60,348 nt of DNA from Candidatus Methylomirabilota bacterium. Lineage in GTDB: Bacteria; Methylomirabilota; Methylomirabilia; Methylomirabilales; 2-02-FULL-66-22. This document shows positions 36,593 through 46,241 of the stretch, piece by piece. The position numbers and the translations under genes are program-made. How positions within the stretch are numbered: the first letter of the stretch is position 1; each line of letters starts with the position of its first letter. The notes under the pieces were generated by a model, which worked only from the letters and a program-made list of their open reading frames with translations, ran no database searches and was not told where the DNA came from. The stretch covers positions 1-60,348 of the forward strand of contig JACQVN010000043.1 in NCBI GenBank assembly GCA_016209735.1, written 5' to 3'.

Positions 36593-37051
36593 ATGGAAGC
36601 GGAGCGGTCGGTATTTCCCTTGGGCGGGACGCCAACGGTCCTTGTGGCAGATGATGATCGGGACCACTGCCTAGCTCTGGCCAAGATCTTCGCGCGCGCG
36701 GGATACCGGGTGCGCACTGCGGCTGATGGTCAGGAGGCGCTCAACGCCCTGAGGGAGCAGCCCATCGACCTGGTTCTCACCGATTTGCGGATGCCGCGGA
36801 TGAATGGCCTGGATCTCCTCCTGAACATTCGGGCCTTGCGCCCGCAGATTGCCGTGATCATCGTCACGGCGTTCGGGGAGTGGACCACCTACATGCAAGC
36901 GATGGACTGCGGCTGCGCGGATTACCTCAATAAGCCGGTGCGCCGCGGGGACATCCTCCTCACAGCCCGCAAGGCGCTGGCCCGCCGCGGCATCCGGGCG
37001 CCGGATGTCCCGGCACGACGGCCGGAGGACCCGGCGGAACCTGCAGCATGA
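36593..37051 (+). CDS. Receiver-only response regulator
   Basis: 152 residues: single CheY-like domain with acidic pair VADDDRD, phospho-Asp in LTDLRMPRMNGLDLL, Thr in IIVTAFGEW and Lys in LNKPV, then a basic/Pro-rich tail without output domain. No kinase is adjacent. Its stop overlaps the start of the next gene (ATGA). Confidence 0.93.
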   Translation: MEAERSVFPLGGTPTVLVADDDRDHCLALAKIFARAGYRVRTAADGQEALNALREQPIDLVLTDLRMPRMNGLDLLLNIRALRPQIAVIIVTAFGEWTTYMQAMDCGCADYLNKPVRRGDILLTARKALARRGIRAPDVPARRPEDPAEPAA

Positions 37052-37359
37052 AGGGAGCCCGATTGATAGACCACGATGGAGGAAACGGGGGGGGACCGGG
37101 AGAGATCCGCGAGCCGGTTCCACGGCGCGGACGGGACCTGGTTACGCTCGCCGGCCTTGGGGCGGCGCTGGCCGCGCTCTGGGCCCTGACGTTCTTCTAC
37201 AGCGTGCAGGACTGGGGGGTGTATCGCCCGGTGGGACTCGGCTCCCAGGCGCCGCCGCCGGCCCCCATCATCGACCTCCTGCCCTTGACCCTGCGGGAGA
37301 CGCGGGCTCTCCTCGGGTTGGCCGCAGGCGCCGGTGAGGATTCGCATGACCCCCGTTGA
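37048..37359 (+). CDS. Small single-pass membrane protein
   Basis: 103 residues: charged Gly-rich N-terminus, membrane segment LVTLAGLGAALAALWALTFFY near residues 32-52, then VGLGSQAPPPAPIIDLLPLTLRETRALLGL. No family known to me. Coupled to the receiver gene upstream and overlaps the synthase-like gene downstream by 14 bp. Confidence 0.6.
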   Translation: MKGARLIDHDGGNGGGPGEIREPVPRRGRDLVTLAGLGAALAALWALTFFYSVQDWGVYRPVGLGSQAPPPAPIIDLLPLTLRETRALLGLAAGAGEDSHDPR

Positions 37360-39775
37360 GGTCCCGGACCTCCAGGTCCAGCCACCGGCCATGGCGGCGG
37401 CCTTCCGTCCGGGGATCTTGCGGTTCCGGCTTTCCGCGCCGGAGGCGGGGCGAGAGCGGCGGGCCCTCCTGGGGGCCGTCTTCGGCGTCAGCCTCAGCGT
37501 CCTGGCCTTCGAGATCGCCCTGACGCGGCTGTTTGCTGCCGTCCTGGCGTACCATTTCGTGTTCGCCGCGGTCTCCATGGGACTGCTTGGCCTCGGTGTG
37601 GGGGGCATCCTCCTGGCCTGGCTCCCCCGGCAGGCGGATGGGAGGGCGGTCCTCCGCCAGTTGGGGATGTTCGCCTTGGGCGAAGCCGGGAGCCTGGTCC
37701 TGGCCCTGGCATTCTTCCTCCGGTACCCGGAGGGGGACCGCCTCCTCCCCTTCGCATTAGCCGCATTGCCCCCCTTCCTCTTCGCGGGTCTCTTTCTCAG
37801 CCTCGCCCTCCGGCGGTATGCGGCCATGGGCAGCCGGGTGTACTTCGCGGACATGACGGGGGCGGCGGCCGGCACCCTGGTGGCGGTCCTCCTCCTCCAG
37901 GCGTTCGGGCCGCCGGCGACCGTTCTCCTCCTGGCCGGTGTGGTGACCCTGGCCGCCGCCATCTGCCTGAGGTCGGCAGGCAGCCGGCAAACCGCCGCCC
38001 TGGCGGCGGCGCTGGGCCTCTTGGTCGTCGGGGTCGCGGCCGGGAAGCCGCAGGCCCCGTGGCTCACGATGGAGCTGGCCGGCAAGCGGAGCACCTCGAA
38101 GCACTTGCTCAGCCTGCTCGCCGAAGCCGACATCCGGGTGCGCCTGGTCGCCACCACCTGGGACGCCTACGCCCGGACCGACGTGGTGGACCTGGGGGAG
38201 GGGGATGACGCGAAGCGGGTCATCTTCACCGACGGGGGCGCCGCCGCCGTCATGCCCCGGTTCCGACAGACAGGTGCCGACCTGGAAGGTGTGATTGCCG
38301 ACATCGGCGTGCTGCCCTTCCTGCAAGGGAGCAAAGACCGCGTCCTCGTCATCGGACCGGGCGGCGGCCAGGACGTGCTCCTGGCCCTGCTCGCCGGGGC
38401 AAGGGAGATCACGGCGGTCGAGGTGAACCCCGCCGCCGTCCGCGCCGTGGACCGCTTCGCCGATTACAACGGGGGATTGTACCGGTATCGCAATGTCAAG
38501 GTGGTGGTCGGCGAAGGCCGGAATTACGTTCGCCGAAGCCACGAGCGGTATGACCTGATCTACCTCCCCCTGGTCATGACGAAGGCCGCGGAGGCCGTGG
38601 GCTACTCCCTCGTCGAGAACTACGTCTTTACGCTGGAGGCCTTCCGGGATTACCTCGCCCACCTCCTTCCGGGTGGTCGCCTGGTCATCAAGGCCCACGA
38701 CACGATGGACCTCACCCGGGCCTTCCTCACCGCCCTGGCCGTCCAGCAGCGCCAGGGGCAGAGTCCGAAGGAAGCTGTCCGGCGGCTCCTCGTCTTCCAG
38801 GAGAACCCTCTGCTCCCGGGGGATCCGGGAGGCGTGATGTACCCCCTCCTGATCTTTCGAGAGGCGCCCTACTCGCCGCGGGAGGCGGAGGAGGCCTTCA
38901 CGCAGGCCGTGGCGGCCGGCATGTTTCCCCTCTTCGTTCCCGGCGTCCACGATGCGCTGGGCTTCGGCGCCCTGGTGCAGGACGAGCAGTCCCTTCAGGC
39001 CTTCACCGCCGCCTTCCCCGCCCGGATCACCCCCACCACGGATGACAGCCCGTTCTTCTACGAGTTCAGCCGTCCGCTGCCGTCGCTTCTCCGATGGCTC
39101 CTGGCAGGCGTCGTGGCGTTGCTGCTGCTCGTGACCGGAGTCGCGGGGAAGGTTGAGGGGCGCCGCCTCCGGGCACGCACCCGCTGGGGCTCGGTGGCCT
39201 ATTTCGGTGCCCTCGGGGGGGCATTCATGCTGGTGGAGATCCCGGTCCTCCAGCGCAGCATCTTCGCCCTGGGCTTTCCCACGCTGGCCTTTTCCGTGGT
39301 CCTCTTCGCCCTCCTCCTGGGCGCGGGAATCGGCAGCTACCTGAGCGCCTGGGTTGACGACGCGGGTCTGGAGCGCGCCGTGACCCGGGCGAGCCTCCTG
39401 GCCGGCCTCCTCGCCGCGACCTGGCTGGCCATCGGGCCCGGGCTGCTGGAGCAGTGGGCCGGGGGCGGCCTCCTGTCCCGGTCCCTCGTGGCCATGGGGC
39501 TGCTCCTCCCCCTGGGGGCCGCCATGGGCGCGCCGTTCCCGCTGGGGATCCGTCTCTTGAGACGGGCGGGACGAACCGCCGCGGTTCCCTGGATGTGGGC
39601 GGTGAACGGGGTGGTGTCCGTGGCGGCATCGGTGGGCGCGGTCGCCGTCGCGATCGTCGCGGGGTTTTCGTGGGCCATGGCCCTGGGCGCCATCCTGTAC
39701 GCGGCGGCTGCCGGCCTGGCCCGGCTCGGATTTTGGGGCCTCGTCCCCTCCACGGGTCCGGAGATGCCGGCATGA
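37346..39775 (+). CDS. Membrane spermidine-synthase-like protein
   Basis: About 809 residues. A hydrophobic N-terminal region of roughly six segments is followed by a spermidine-synthase/SAM-methyltransferase domain (VLVIGPGGGQDVLLALLAGAREITAVEVNP, VGEGRNYVRRSHERYDLIYLPLV), and a second membrane region of about seven segments from residue 585. The aminopropyltransferase Asp of true SpeE is not clearly conserved; here LIYLP replaces the D of the LIIxDS motif, so polyamine synthesis is doubtful. ATG 37346 has GAGG at the right distance; GTG 37334 is possible. Such fused proteins are common in this kind of genome and uncharacterised. Confidence 0.85.
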   Translation: MTPVEVPDLQVQPPAMAAAFRPGILRFRLSAPEAGRERRALLGAVFGVSLSVLAFEIALTRLFAAVLAYHFVFAAVSMGLLGLGVGGILLAWLPRQADGRAVLRQLGMFALGEAGSLVLALAFFLRYPEGDRLLPFALAALPPFLFAGLFLSLALRRYAAMGSRVYFADMTGAAAGTLVAVLLLQAFGPPATVLLLAGVVTLAAAICLRSAGSRQTAALAAALGLLVVGVAAGKPQAPWLTMELAGKRSTSKHLLSLLAEADIRVRLVATTWDAYARTDVVDLGEGDDAKRVIFTDGGAAAVMPRFRQTGADLEGVIADIGVLPFLQGSKDRVLVIGPGGGQDVLLALLAGAREITAVEVNPAAVRAVDRFADYNGGLYRYRNVKVVVGEGRNYVRRSHERYDLIYLPLVMTKAAEAVGYSLVENYVFTLEAFRDYLAHLLPGGRLVIKAHDTMDLTRAFLTALAVQQRQGQSPKEAVRRLLVFQENPLLPGDPGGVMYPLLIFREAPYSPREAEEAFTQAVAAGMFPLFVPGVHDALGFGALVQDEQSLQAFTAAFPARITPTTDDSPFFYEFSRPLPSLLRWLLAGVVALLLLVTGVAGKVEGRRLRARTRWGSVAYFGALGGAFMLVEIPVLQRSIFALGFPTLAFSVVLFALLLGAGIGSYLSAWVDDAGLERAVTRASLLAGLLAATWLAIGPGLLEQWAGGGLLSRSLVAMGLLLPLGAAMGAPFPLGIRLLRRAGRTAAVPWMWAVNGVVSVAASVGAVAVAIVAGFSWAMALGAILYAAAAGLARLGFWGLVPSTGPEMPA

Positions 39776-40206
39776 TCCGACAGCTCGCGTGGCTTTCGAT
39801 TCTTCTCTCGCTCGTCCCGGCGGCTCGGGCCTCGGCCGCGGAGGGCTTTGCCCTGCTGAACCGCAAGCACGTCGGCCGGGTGAAGGCCGTGGAGGCGAGC
39901 GGGAACCGTCTGGTCATCGAGGGCCTGTTCCACGACCGGCGGTTTCGGGAAATCCCGGTGAGCCTGGAGCCCGACGCACCCATCATCAATCCGGACATCA
40001 TGAACCCGACGCGGGTTGTAGGGCGCGAGGCCGTCAGGCCGGGCGACTACGTGGTTCTGGAGTGCGGCGAGACCGGGAAGCGTCACATCGCACGGAACGT
40101 CACGATCGCCAGCACCGAGGTGGAGGAAAAACTCCAGCGAGGGTTATACAAGGCGGGGCGGGCGGCGCCCCCAGGGTTGCGGGGAACCGGAGGCGGACCG
40201 CGCTGA
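39772..40206 (+). CDS. Exported protein of unknown function
   Basis: 144 residues, signal peptide with SLVPAARASA. The mature part (VGRVKAVEASGNRLVIEGLFHDRRFREIPVSLEPDA, VVGREAVRPGDYVVLECGETGKRHIARNVTI) has the look of an OB-like beta fold. Start overlaps the previous stop (ATGA). Similar in architecture to the next gene. Confidence 0.7.
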   Translation: MIRQLAWLSILLSLVPAARASAAEGFALLNRKHVGRVKAVEASGNRLVIEGLFHDRRFREIPVSLEPDAPIINPDIMNPTRVVGREAVRPGDYVVLECGETGKRHIARNVTIASTEVEEKLQRGLYKAGRAAPPGLRGTGGGPR

Positions 40207-40233
40207 GAGCACCATCTTAGGGAGGGCAGTCCA

Positions 40234-40584
40234 ATGAGATGGGTGGGAGTGATCGTCGCAACGATCCTGCTCCTGGTGGTTTCGACGGCAAAGGCTGCTC
40301 AGGAGGAAGGAAGGGGTGTGGCGAAGGCAGGGGAACGGGCTGCGACAGGGATTGTCACGGCCGTCACGCCCGCATCCCGGACTCTCGTTGTGGAGTCCAG
40401 GCTGGGCGGCAAGCCCTGGATTCTGGGCGTCGTGGTTCCCCGGGATCTGGCCATCGGCGCTGGCGGAAAGACGAAGAAGCTCGAGGATCTGAAGGCAGGG
40501 GATCGGGTTCGGATCCGCTGGATTCGCAAGGACAACGAGTTGGTCGCCGAATCCGTGGGCCTGGCAGGGGCGAAGGCACCGTAG
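40234..40584 (+). CDS. Exported small OB-like protein
   Basis: 116 residues: signal peptide (GVIVATILLLVVSTAKA), then GIVTAVTPASRTLVVESRLGG, LEDLKAGDRVRIRWIRKDNELVAESVGL. The pattern 'V-T-A-V-x-P-x-x-R-T-L-V-V...L-K-x-G-D-x-V' is that of CusF/DUF5666-like periplasmic beta-barrels, some of which bind copper; I see no Met/His ligands here, so no metal role is claimed. Confidence 0.72.
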   Translation: MRWVGVIVATILLLVVSTAKAAQEEGRGVAKAGERAATGIVTAVTPASRTLVVESRLGGKPWILGVVVPRDLAIGAGGKTKKLEDLKAGDRVRIRWIRKDNELVAESVGLAGAKAP

Positions 40585-40623
40585 GCGGGACTTGGTCAAT
40601 TCCCGGCGGGGAGGCGTTCCGGC

Positions 40624-41397
40624 ATGTACCCAATCCTCTTGGAAATCGGCGGCTTTCACCTGCGGGCCTACGGGACCCTCATCGCCATCGCCATCCTGAC
40701 TGGCACGTGGCTGGCGGGACGCGAGGCGGCCCGCAAGGGCATCCCCCCAGAGCGGGTCCAGGACATCATTGTCTGGGCGGCCCTCTTCGGAATTATTGGG
40801 GCGCGGCTCTACTACGTGGCCTTCGCTGCCCCCAGGCTCTTCCTGCAGGACCCGCTGGAGGTCCTGGCCCTCTGGCGCGGAGGCCTGGCCATCCATGGGG
40901 CCCTTCTGGCGGGCGCCGCCACGGCGATCTGGTACGTCCGGCGTCATGGGCTGTCGTTCTGGCGCCTGGCCGACACCCTGGCTCCCTCCGTGATCTTGGG
41001 CCAGGCCATCGGGCGGTTTGCCTGCCTCCTGAACGGGGACGCCTACGGTACTCCGACCTCGGTTCCCTGGGCGGTCGTTTTCACGAACCCCATGAGCATG
41101 GCGCCATTGGGCGTGCCTCTCCATCCGACCCAGCTCTACGAGATGGGCTTGAATTTGATCCTGTTCGGCTTCCTGTGGTGGTGGCGGGCGCGAGCCCGCT
41201 TCGATGGCCAGCTCTTCCTTTTCTATGTGGGAGGCTACGGCATCATCCGCTTCATCGTGGAGAACTTCCGCGGAGACCAGCTCCAGTACGGCGGCGGGAT
41301 CTCCGCCGCCCAGACGCTGAGCCTCTTGGCGCTCGTCGGCGCGGCAGCGCTGCTCGCCATCCGTTCCCGATTCACCGGGGCCACCTCGCGGGAATGA
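40624..41397 (+). CDS. lgt: Prolipoprotein diacylglyceryl transferase
   Basis: 257 residues, seven membrane segments. Lgt features are clear: LEIGGFHLRAYGTLIAIAI, LWRGGLAIHGALL (catalytic His region), the signature GQAIGRFACLLNGDAYGTPT, and HPTQLYEMGLNL. Transfers diacylglyceryl from phosphatidylglycerol to the lipobox Cys of prolipoproteins. Ends 16 bp before the UPF0182 gene. Lnt, the third enzyme of the pathway, is at 51.9 kb. Confidence 0.95.
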   Translation: MYPILLEIGGFHLRAYGTLIAIAILTGTWLAGREAARKGIPPERVQDIIVWAALFGIIGARLYYVAFAAPRLFLQDPLEVLALWRGGLAIHGALLAGAATAIWYVRRHGLSFWRLADTLAPSVILGQAIGRFACLLNGDAYGTPTSVPWAVVFTNPMSMAPLGVPLHPTQLYEMGLNLILFGFLWWWRARARFDGQLFLFYVGGYGIIRFIVENFRGDQLQYGGGISAAQTLSLLALVGAAALLAIRSRFTGATSRE

Positions 41398-41413
41398 CAG
41401 CAGGAGGGGGGAC

Positions 41414-44131
41414 ATGTGGTCCATACGACGCCTGGCAGGGTTCGGGGTGCTGGCCGTTCTCATCGCCGTCCTGGCGTCGGCGGGGGGCCTCATCCGCCTC
41501 TACACCGACTGGCTGTGGTTTCAAGAGGTCGGGTTCCCCGCCGTGTTCGCCACCACCCTGAAGACCCAGGTCGTCACTGGAGTGGCCCTCGGCCTGGCCT
41601 TCTTCCTGGTCCTGTACACGAACGCCCTCCTGGCCCGCCGCCTCGGGCCACGGGACGTCCTGATCACGGTGGACGATCAGCTTGGCCTGCCCAGCCTGGA
41701 GGTGCTGGAGCCCTACCTGCGCGTCTTCATCCTCCCGGTGAGCCTGGCGTTCGCCGCCATCGCGGGATGGGGGGCGGCTGGGAAGTGGGATCTCTTCCTC
41801 CGATTCACGAATCCTGTCCCGTTCGAGACCTCGGATCCCTTGTTCGGGCAGGACATTGCCTATTACATCTTCCGGCTTCCGGCCCTGAAGTACCTCTACG
41901 GTGAGGCCATAGTCGCGCTGCTCCTGGCGGGTCTCCTGGCCGGCGGGATCTACGTGTGCAACCGGGCTCTCCGGATTACGCCGCGGGGCCTCTGGCTGTC
42001 TCCTGGCGCTCGCCGGCACCTCCTGGCGCTGGCCGCGCTTTTCCTCCTGCTCAAGGCCTACGGCTACCGCCTGGACATGTACGACCTCCTCTATTCGGAG
42101 CGGGCGGTGGCCTTCGGCGCGGGCTATGCCGACGTGAACGCGCAACTCCCGGTCCTGAAGGCCTTGATGCTGCTCGCGGTACTTACCGCGCTCCTGGCCG
42201 TCGCCACCGGCTTCTCCCGGAGCTGGCGGCCGTTTCTCGGCGGCGTGGGGGCGCTGGTGGCTCTGGCGATCCTGGGCGGCGCCGTGTATCCGGGCCTGAT
42301 CCAGAAGTTCCAAGTCGTCCCCAACGAGATCGTCAAGGAGCAACCCTACATCGATCTGAACATCAAGTTCACCCGAATGGCCTATGGGCTGGACAACATC
42401 GAGGAGCGGGAGTTTCCGGCCGAGGGGCAGCTCACGCCCGCCGATCTCCGGGCCAACGACGCCACCATCAAGAACATCCGCTTGTGGGATACCCAGCCAC
42501 TCCTCGCCACCTACAGCCAGCTCCAGGAGATCCGGACCTATTACAAGTTCACCGACATCGACATCGATCGCTACCGGCTCAACGGCGCGTACCGCCAGGT
42601 CACGCTCTCGCCGCGGGAGCTCTCCTATAAGGATCTGCCCAGCAAGATCTGGATCAACGAACGATTGAGTTATACCCACGGGTACGGGGCGGTGGTCGGC
42701 CCAGTGAACCGCGTGACCAAAGAGGGTCTGCCCGAGTTCCTGGTGAAGGACATCCCGCCGGCCGGCGACGGGGAGTTGAAGATCGCGCGGCCGGAGCTCT
42801 ATTTCGGCGAGTTAACCAACGATTATGTCTTCTTGAAGACCCAGTCCAAGGAGTTTCACTATCCGGCCGGCGATCAGAATGTGTACACGACCTACGAGGG
42901 GACGGGCGGCGTTTCCATCGGGAGCTTCGGGCGGAAGCTCCTCTTCGGCCTGCGGTTCGGCGACATCAAGATCCTCCTCTCCGACGATCTCGGTCCGGAG
43001 AGCCGCATCCTTTACAACCGGAACATCCGGGAGCGGGTGGAGCGCGCCGCCCCCTTCTTCCGGTACGATGACGACCCCTACTTGGTGGTCTCCCGGGACG
43101 GCCGCCTCTTCTGGTTCCTGGACGGCTACACGACCTCGGACATGTTCCCCTACTCGGCCCGGACGCGGGGGCTCGGCAACTACATCCGGAACTCGGTCAA
43201 AGCGACGGTGGACGCCTACAACGGCACGATCCGGTTCTACATCGCCGACGGGGCGGACCCGGTGGTGCGGGCCTACGCCCAGATCTTTCCCGGCCTCTTT
43301 GCGGGTGCCCTCGCGACCATGCCCGAGGATCTGCGGGCCCACGTCCGCTACCCGGAAGGTCTCTTCGCCGCCCAGGCGCGGATGTTCGCCCTCTACCACA
43401 TGCGGGATGCCCAGGTCTTTTACAACAAGGAGGACCTCTGGAGCATCCCGGGGAAGGGGGCCGACGGCCAGTCGCCCATGCTGCCGTACTACCTGATCAT
43501 GCGCCTGCCGGCGGAGCCGAGGGAAGAGTTCGTCCTCCTGTTGCCCTTCACCCCCAGCCGCAAGGACAACATGATCGCCTGGCTCGCCGCCCGGAGCGAC
43601 CCCCCGAATTATGGCAAACTCATCTCGTACAACTTTCCCAAGCAGAAGCTCATCTACGGCCCGCGCCAGATCGAGGCGCGGATCGACCAGGATTCCTTCA
43701 TCTCCCAGCAGCTCTCCCTCTGGAACCAGCGCGGCTCCCAGGTGATCCGGGCCAACCTCCTGGCCGTTCCCATCGAGCGGTCCCTGCTCTACGTCCAGCC
43801 GCTCTACCTGGCGGCGGAGAAGGGCCAGCTCCCGCAACTCAAGCGCGTCATTGTTGCCTTCGGGGACCGGATCGCCATGGAGGAGACGTTGGAGGGGGCG
43901 CTGGCCGGCGTTTTCGGCGAGCGGGCGGGGGTGCCGGCCACCGCCGCCACTCCCGCCTCGCCAGCCCTTGCGCCAGGCGCACCAGGGGGAACCACCCTGG
44001 CGGAGACGGCATCCGAAGCCTTCAGCCGCGCCCTCGCACGGCAGCGGGCCGGCGACTGGGCGGGCTACGGCGCGGAGATGAAGCGCTTGGAGGAGACACT
44101 GCAGAAGCTCAGGGCGCAGCCGGGGCGGTAA
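41414..44131 (+). CDS. UPF0182 large membrane protein
   Basis: 905 residues. Seven hydrophobic segments in the first ~300 residues, starting IRRLAGFGVLAVLIAVLASAGGLIRLYTDWLWFQEVGF, the UPF0182 hallmark, then a long extracytoplasmic region (NIEEREFPAEGQLTPADL, TYYKFTDIDIDRYRLNG, YVQPLYLAAEKGQLPQLKRVIVAFGDRIAME). A Pro/Ala-rich linker and short helical tail close it. Function of the family is unknown. Followed after 48 bp by the isomerase gene, so part of the envelope operon. Confidence 0.94.
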   Translation: MWSIRRLAGFGVLAVLIAVLASAGGLIRLYTDWLWFQEVGFPAVFATTLKTQVVTGVALGLAFFLVLYTNALLARRLGPRDVLITVDDQLGLPSLEVLEPYLRVFILPVSLAFAAIAGWGAAGKWDLFLRFTNPVPFETSDPLFGQDIAYYIFRLPALKYLYGEAIVALLLAGLLAGGIYVCNRALRITPRGLWLSPGARRHLLALAALFLLLKAYGYRLDMYDLLYSERAVAFGAGYADVNAQLPVLKALMLLAVLTALLAVATGFSRSWRPFLGGVGALVALAILGGAVYPGLIQKFQVVPNEIVKEQPYIDLNIKFTRMAYGLDNIEEREFPAEGQLTPADLRANDATIKNIRLWDTQPLLATYSQLQEIRTYYKFTDIDIDRYRLNGAYRQVTLSPRELSYKDLPSKIWINERLSYTHGYGAVVGPVNRVTKEGLPEFLVKDIPPAGDGELKIARPELYFGELTNDYVFLKTQSKEFHYPAGDQNVYTTYEGTGGVSIGSFGRKLLFGLRFGDIKILLSDDLGPESRILYNRNIRERVERAAPFFRYDDDPYLVVSRDGRLFWFLDGYTTSDMFPYSARTRGLGNYIRNSVKATVDAYNGTIRFYIADGADPVVRAYAQIFPGLFAGALATMPEDLRAHVRYPEGLFAAQARMFALYHMRDAQVFYNKEDLWSIPGKGADGQSPMLPYYLIMRLPAEPREEFVLLLPFTPSRKDNMIAWLAARSDPPNYGKLISYNFPKQKLIYGPRQIEARIDQDSFISQQLSLWNQRGSQVIRANLLAVPIERSLLYVQPLYLAAEKGQLPQLKRVIVAFGDRIAMEETLEGALAGVFGERAGVPATAATPASPALAPGAPGGTTLAETASEAFSRALARQRAGDWAGYGAEMKRLEETLQKLRAQPGR

Positions 44132-44179
44132 GGCAGGCGCGCGAGGAATCCATCGGCGGACCGCGACCGGGGGGGCACG

Positions 44180-46201
44180 ATGGCGGAGGTGGCAGAACGG
44201 ACAGCGGACACCGAGCCCCAGGAGGGGCGCCTGGACGAGGGGTCCAGAACAGAGGTCCGGTCGACAGGGCGGGGCAGGAGGCGGTGGGTCGTCGCGGGGG
44301 TGGTTCTGCTCCTGGCCCTGGCCACCGGCCTGGCGTTGCGTTCCTCCTGGTGGCGGGGGCGCCACGCGGACCGGAACATCCTGGCGGCCTACCGGGGCGG
44401 CCTCATCACCAAGGAGGCGCTCCTGGAGCGATGGCGGAGGGCGCCGGAAGTGGAGCGGGCGGCCATGCGCACCGCCGAGGGGATCGGCCTGACCATCCAG
44501 AGTCTGGCGGTCCACGCCGTCATGGAGCGCTGGGCGCGCGAGCGCAAGCTGGATGCCCGCGAGATGTTCACCCGGGCCATGCGGGAGGCCACGCAGGAGA
44601 TCGGCATCCACGACGTGGAGCAGCGCCTCCACGAATCCGACATCCGGGTGGAGGAGGGGGAGATCCAGCAGTACTTCGAGGCGAACCGGGACACGTTCAA
44701 AGATCGAAGCCTGAGCCAGGTCCGGGAGGAGATCCGCGGCCTGCTCCACGCCCGCAAGGAGGAGGCAGGGGTCCAGGCCTTCCTGAAACGGCTGCGGGAC
44801 GCGGCCACGGTCACGACGGACCTGGAGCTGCTGCGGGTCCCGGAACCCTCCCGAGAGGATATAGTGGCGCACTACCTGGCCAACCGGGACCGGTTCGTCG
44901 AGCCCGACCGGGTCCGCATCCAGGAGATCCAGGTCGATGCGACCGCCGACGCCGAGGAGGCCCGGGCGCGCGCGGAGAGGGCGCGGGCCCGGCTGCAAGC
45001 GGGCGAGGATCTGGAGACCGTGGCCCCCGCCGTGGGGGGATGGGCATCCGGGGGGGAGGACTTCGTCCCCCGGGGACGCCGCGGGCCGGCCTTCGACACC
45101 GCCGTCCTGCCCCTGAACGAGGGGGAGCTGAGCCCGGTCTTTAAAGAGGGCAACAGCTTTTTCGTGGCGCGTCTCCTCGAGCGGAGGCGGGAGCGCCGGA
45201 AGGCCCTGGAGGAGGTTGAGGAGGAGATCCGATCCCTCCTCCGGACCGAGCGCGAACGGCAACGATTCGCCGAGTATAAGCCCCGCACCCTGGTGGTCGT
45301 GAACGGGCAGCGGTACACGCTCGGGGACTTCCTATCCGAGGCCGAATCCATCCCGCCCCAGCACCAGCATCACTTCGAGGGATTCGAGGGCCGGCGGAAG
45401 CTCCTGGACCAACTGATCGAGCGCCTCCTGCTCCTCCAGAGTGCCTCCGGAAGCATGGCGGATCTCCGCAACAAGGAGGACATCGCGGAGACCAGGCGCC
45501 ACCTCCTCGCCGAGATGCTCCATCAGGAGGAGATGGCGACCGAGAAGGAGCCGACGGAGGAGGAGCTCAAGCAGTACTTCCAGGCGAACCAGTCCCGCTA
45601 TCAGCCTTCCCCCCGCTTGAAGATCAGCCTCATCGAGGTCCGGCGGGGGGAGACGGAGGAGGCGGAGCGGCAGGCCCGGGCCAAGGCCGAAGCGGCTCTG
45701 AAGCGGGCCCGGCCGCCGCGCCTCCTCTTCTGGCGCCGGGGGGAGGATTTCGCCGCGGTGGCTCGGGAGATCTCGGAGGATCGGGAAACGGCGCAGAAGG
45801 GGGGCGAGGTGGATGGCTGGTTCACCCATCCCGCCGCCCTCCTGATGGATCTCGAATCCCACACGGTCTATGCCCAGATCCTTTCGCTGCGGACGGGCGA
45901 GGTGAGCGAGGTGATGCCCCTCCGGGACCGGTACTACCTCGTGAAGGTCCGGGAGAGACAGGAGGTGCCGCCCTTGCCCTTCGATCGGGTGAAGGAGGCG
46001 GTCCGGGCCGATGTCCGGCAGGAGCGCCACAAGGCGGTCCTGGTCCGGATGGAGAAGGAACTGCTCCAGCGGATGGATCTTGTCGTCCACGAGGACCGCG
46101 TGAAGGACCTCCTGGCAGAATTGAGTCGGGGGGAGAGTGGCACGATCAGGGCTGTCCCTCGGGATGTTCCCAAAGGACCGGAACATTCCACAGGGCATTG
46201 A
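44180..46201 (+). CDS. SurA/PpiD-like peptidyl-prolyl isomerase, two parvulin-like regions
   Basis: 673 residues: short cytoplasmic N-terminus, membrane anchor at about 35-55 (VVAGVVLLLALATGLAL), SurA-like helical regions and two parvulin-like stretches. The first spans about 240-335 (RVRIQEIQVDATADAEEAR ... ELSPVFKEGNSFFVARLLERR), the second about 480-595 (RLKISLIEVRRGETEEAE, KGGEVDGWFTHP, VSEVMPLRDRYYLVKV). Periplasmic folding helper. It stands before three SPFH protein genes whose relatives modulate the FtsH protease, which suggests a joint membrane protein quality-control unit. Confidence 0.88.
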   Translation: MAEVAERTADTEPQEGRLDEGSRTEVRSTGRGRRRWVVAGVVLLLALATGLALRSSWWRGRHADRNILAAYRGGLITKEALLERWRRAPEVERAAMRTAEGIGLTIQSLAVHAVMERWARERKLDAREMFTRAMREATQEIGIHDVEQRLHESDIRVEEGEIQQYFEANRDTFKDRSLSQVREEIRGLLHARKEEAGVQAFLKRLRDAATVTTDLELLRVPEPSREDIVAHYLANRDRFVEPDRVRIQEIQVDATADAEEARARAERARARLQAGEDLETVAPAVGGWASGGEDFVPRGRRGPAFDTAVLPLNEGELSPVFKEGNSFFVARLLERRRERRKALEEVEEEIRSLLRTERERQRFAEYKPRTLVVVNGQRYTLGDFLSEAESIPPQHQHHFEGFEGRRKLLDQLIERLLLLQSASGSMADLRNKEDIAETRRHLLAEMLHQEEMATEKEPTEEELKQYFQANQSRYQPSPRLKISLIEVRRGETEEAERQARAKAEAALKRARPPRLLFWRRGEDFAAVAREISEDRETAQKGGEVDGWFTHPAALLMDLESHTVYAQILSLRTGEVSEVMPLRDRYYLVKVRERQEVPPLPFDRVKEAVRADVRQERHKAVLVRMEKELLQRMDLVVHEDRVKDLLAELSRGESGTIRAVPRDVPKGPEHSTGH

Positions 46202-46241
46202 GCGATACCGATCGGGTGAGGCAACGCACGAGGAGGGGACA

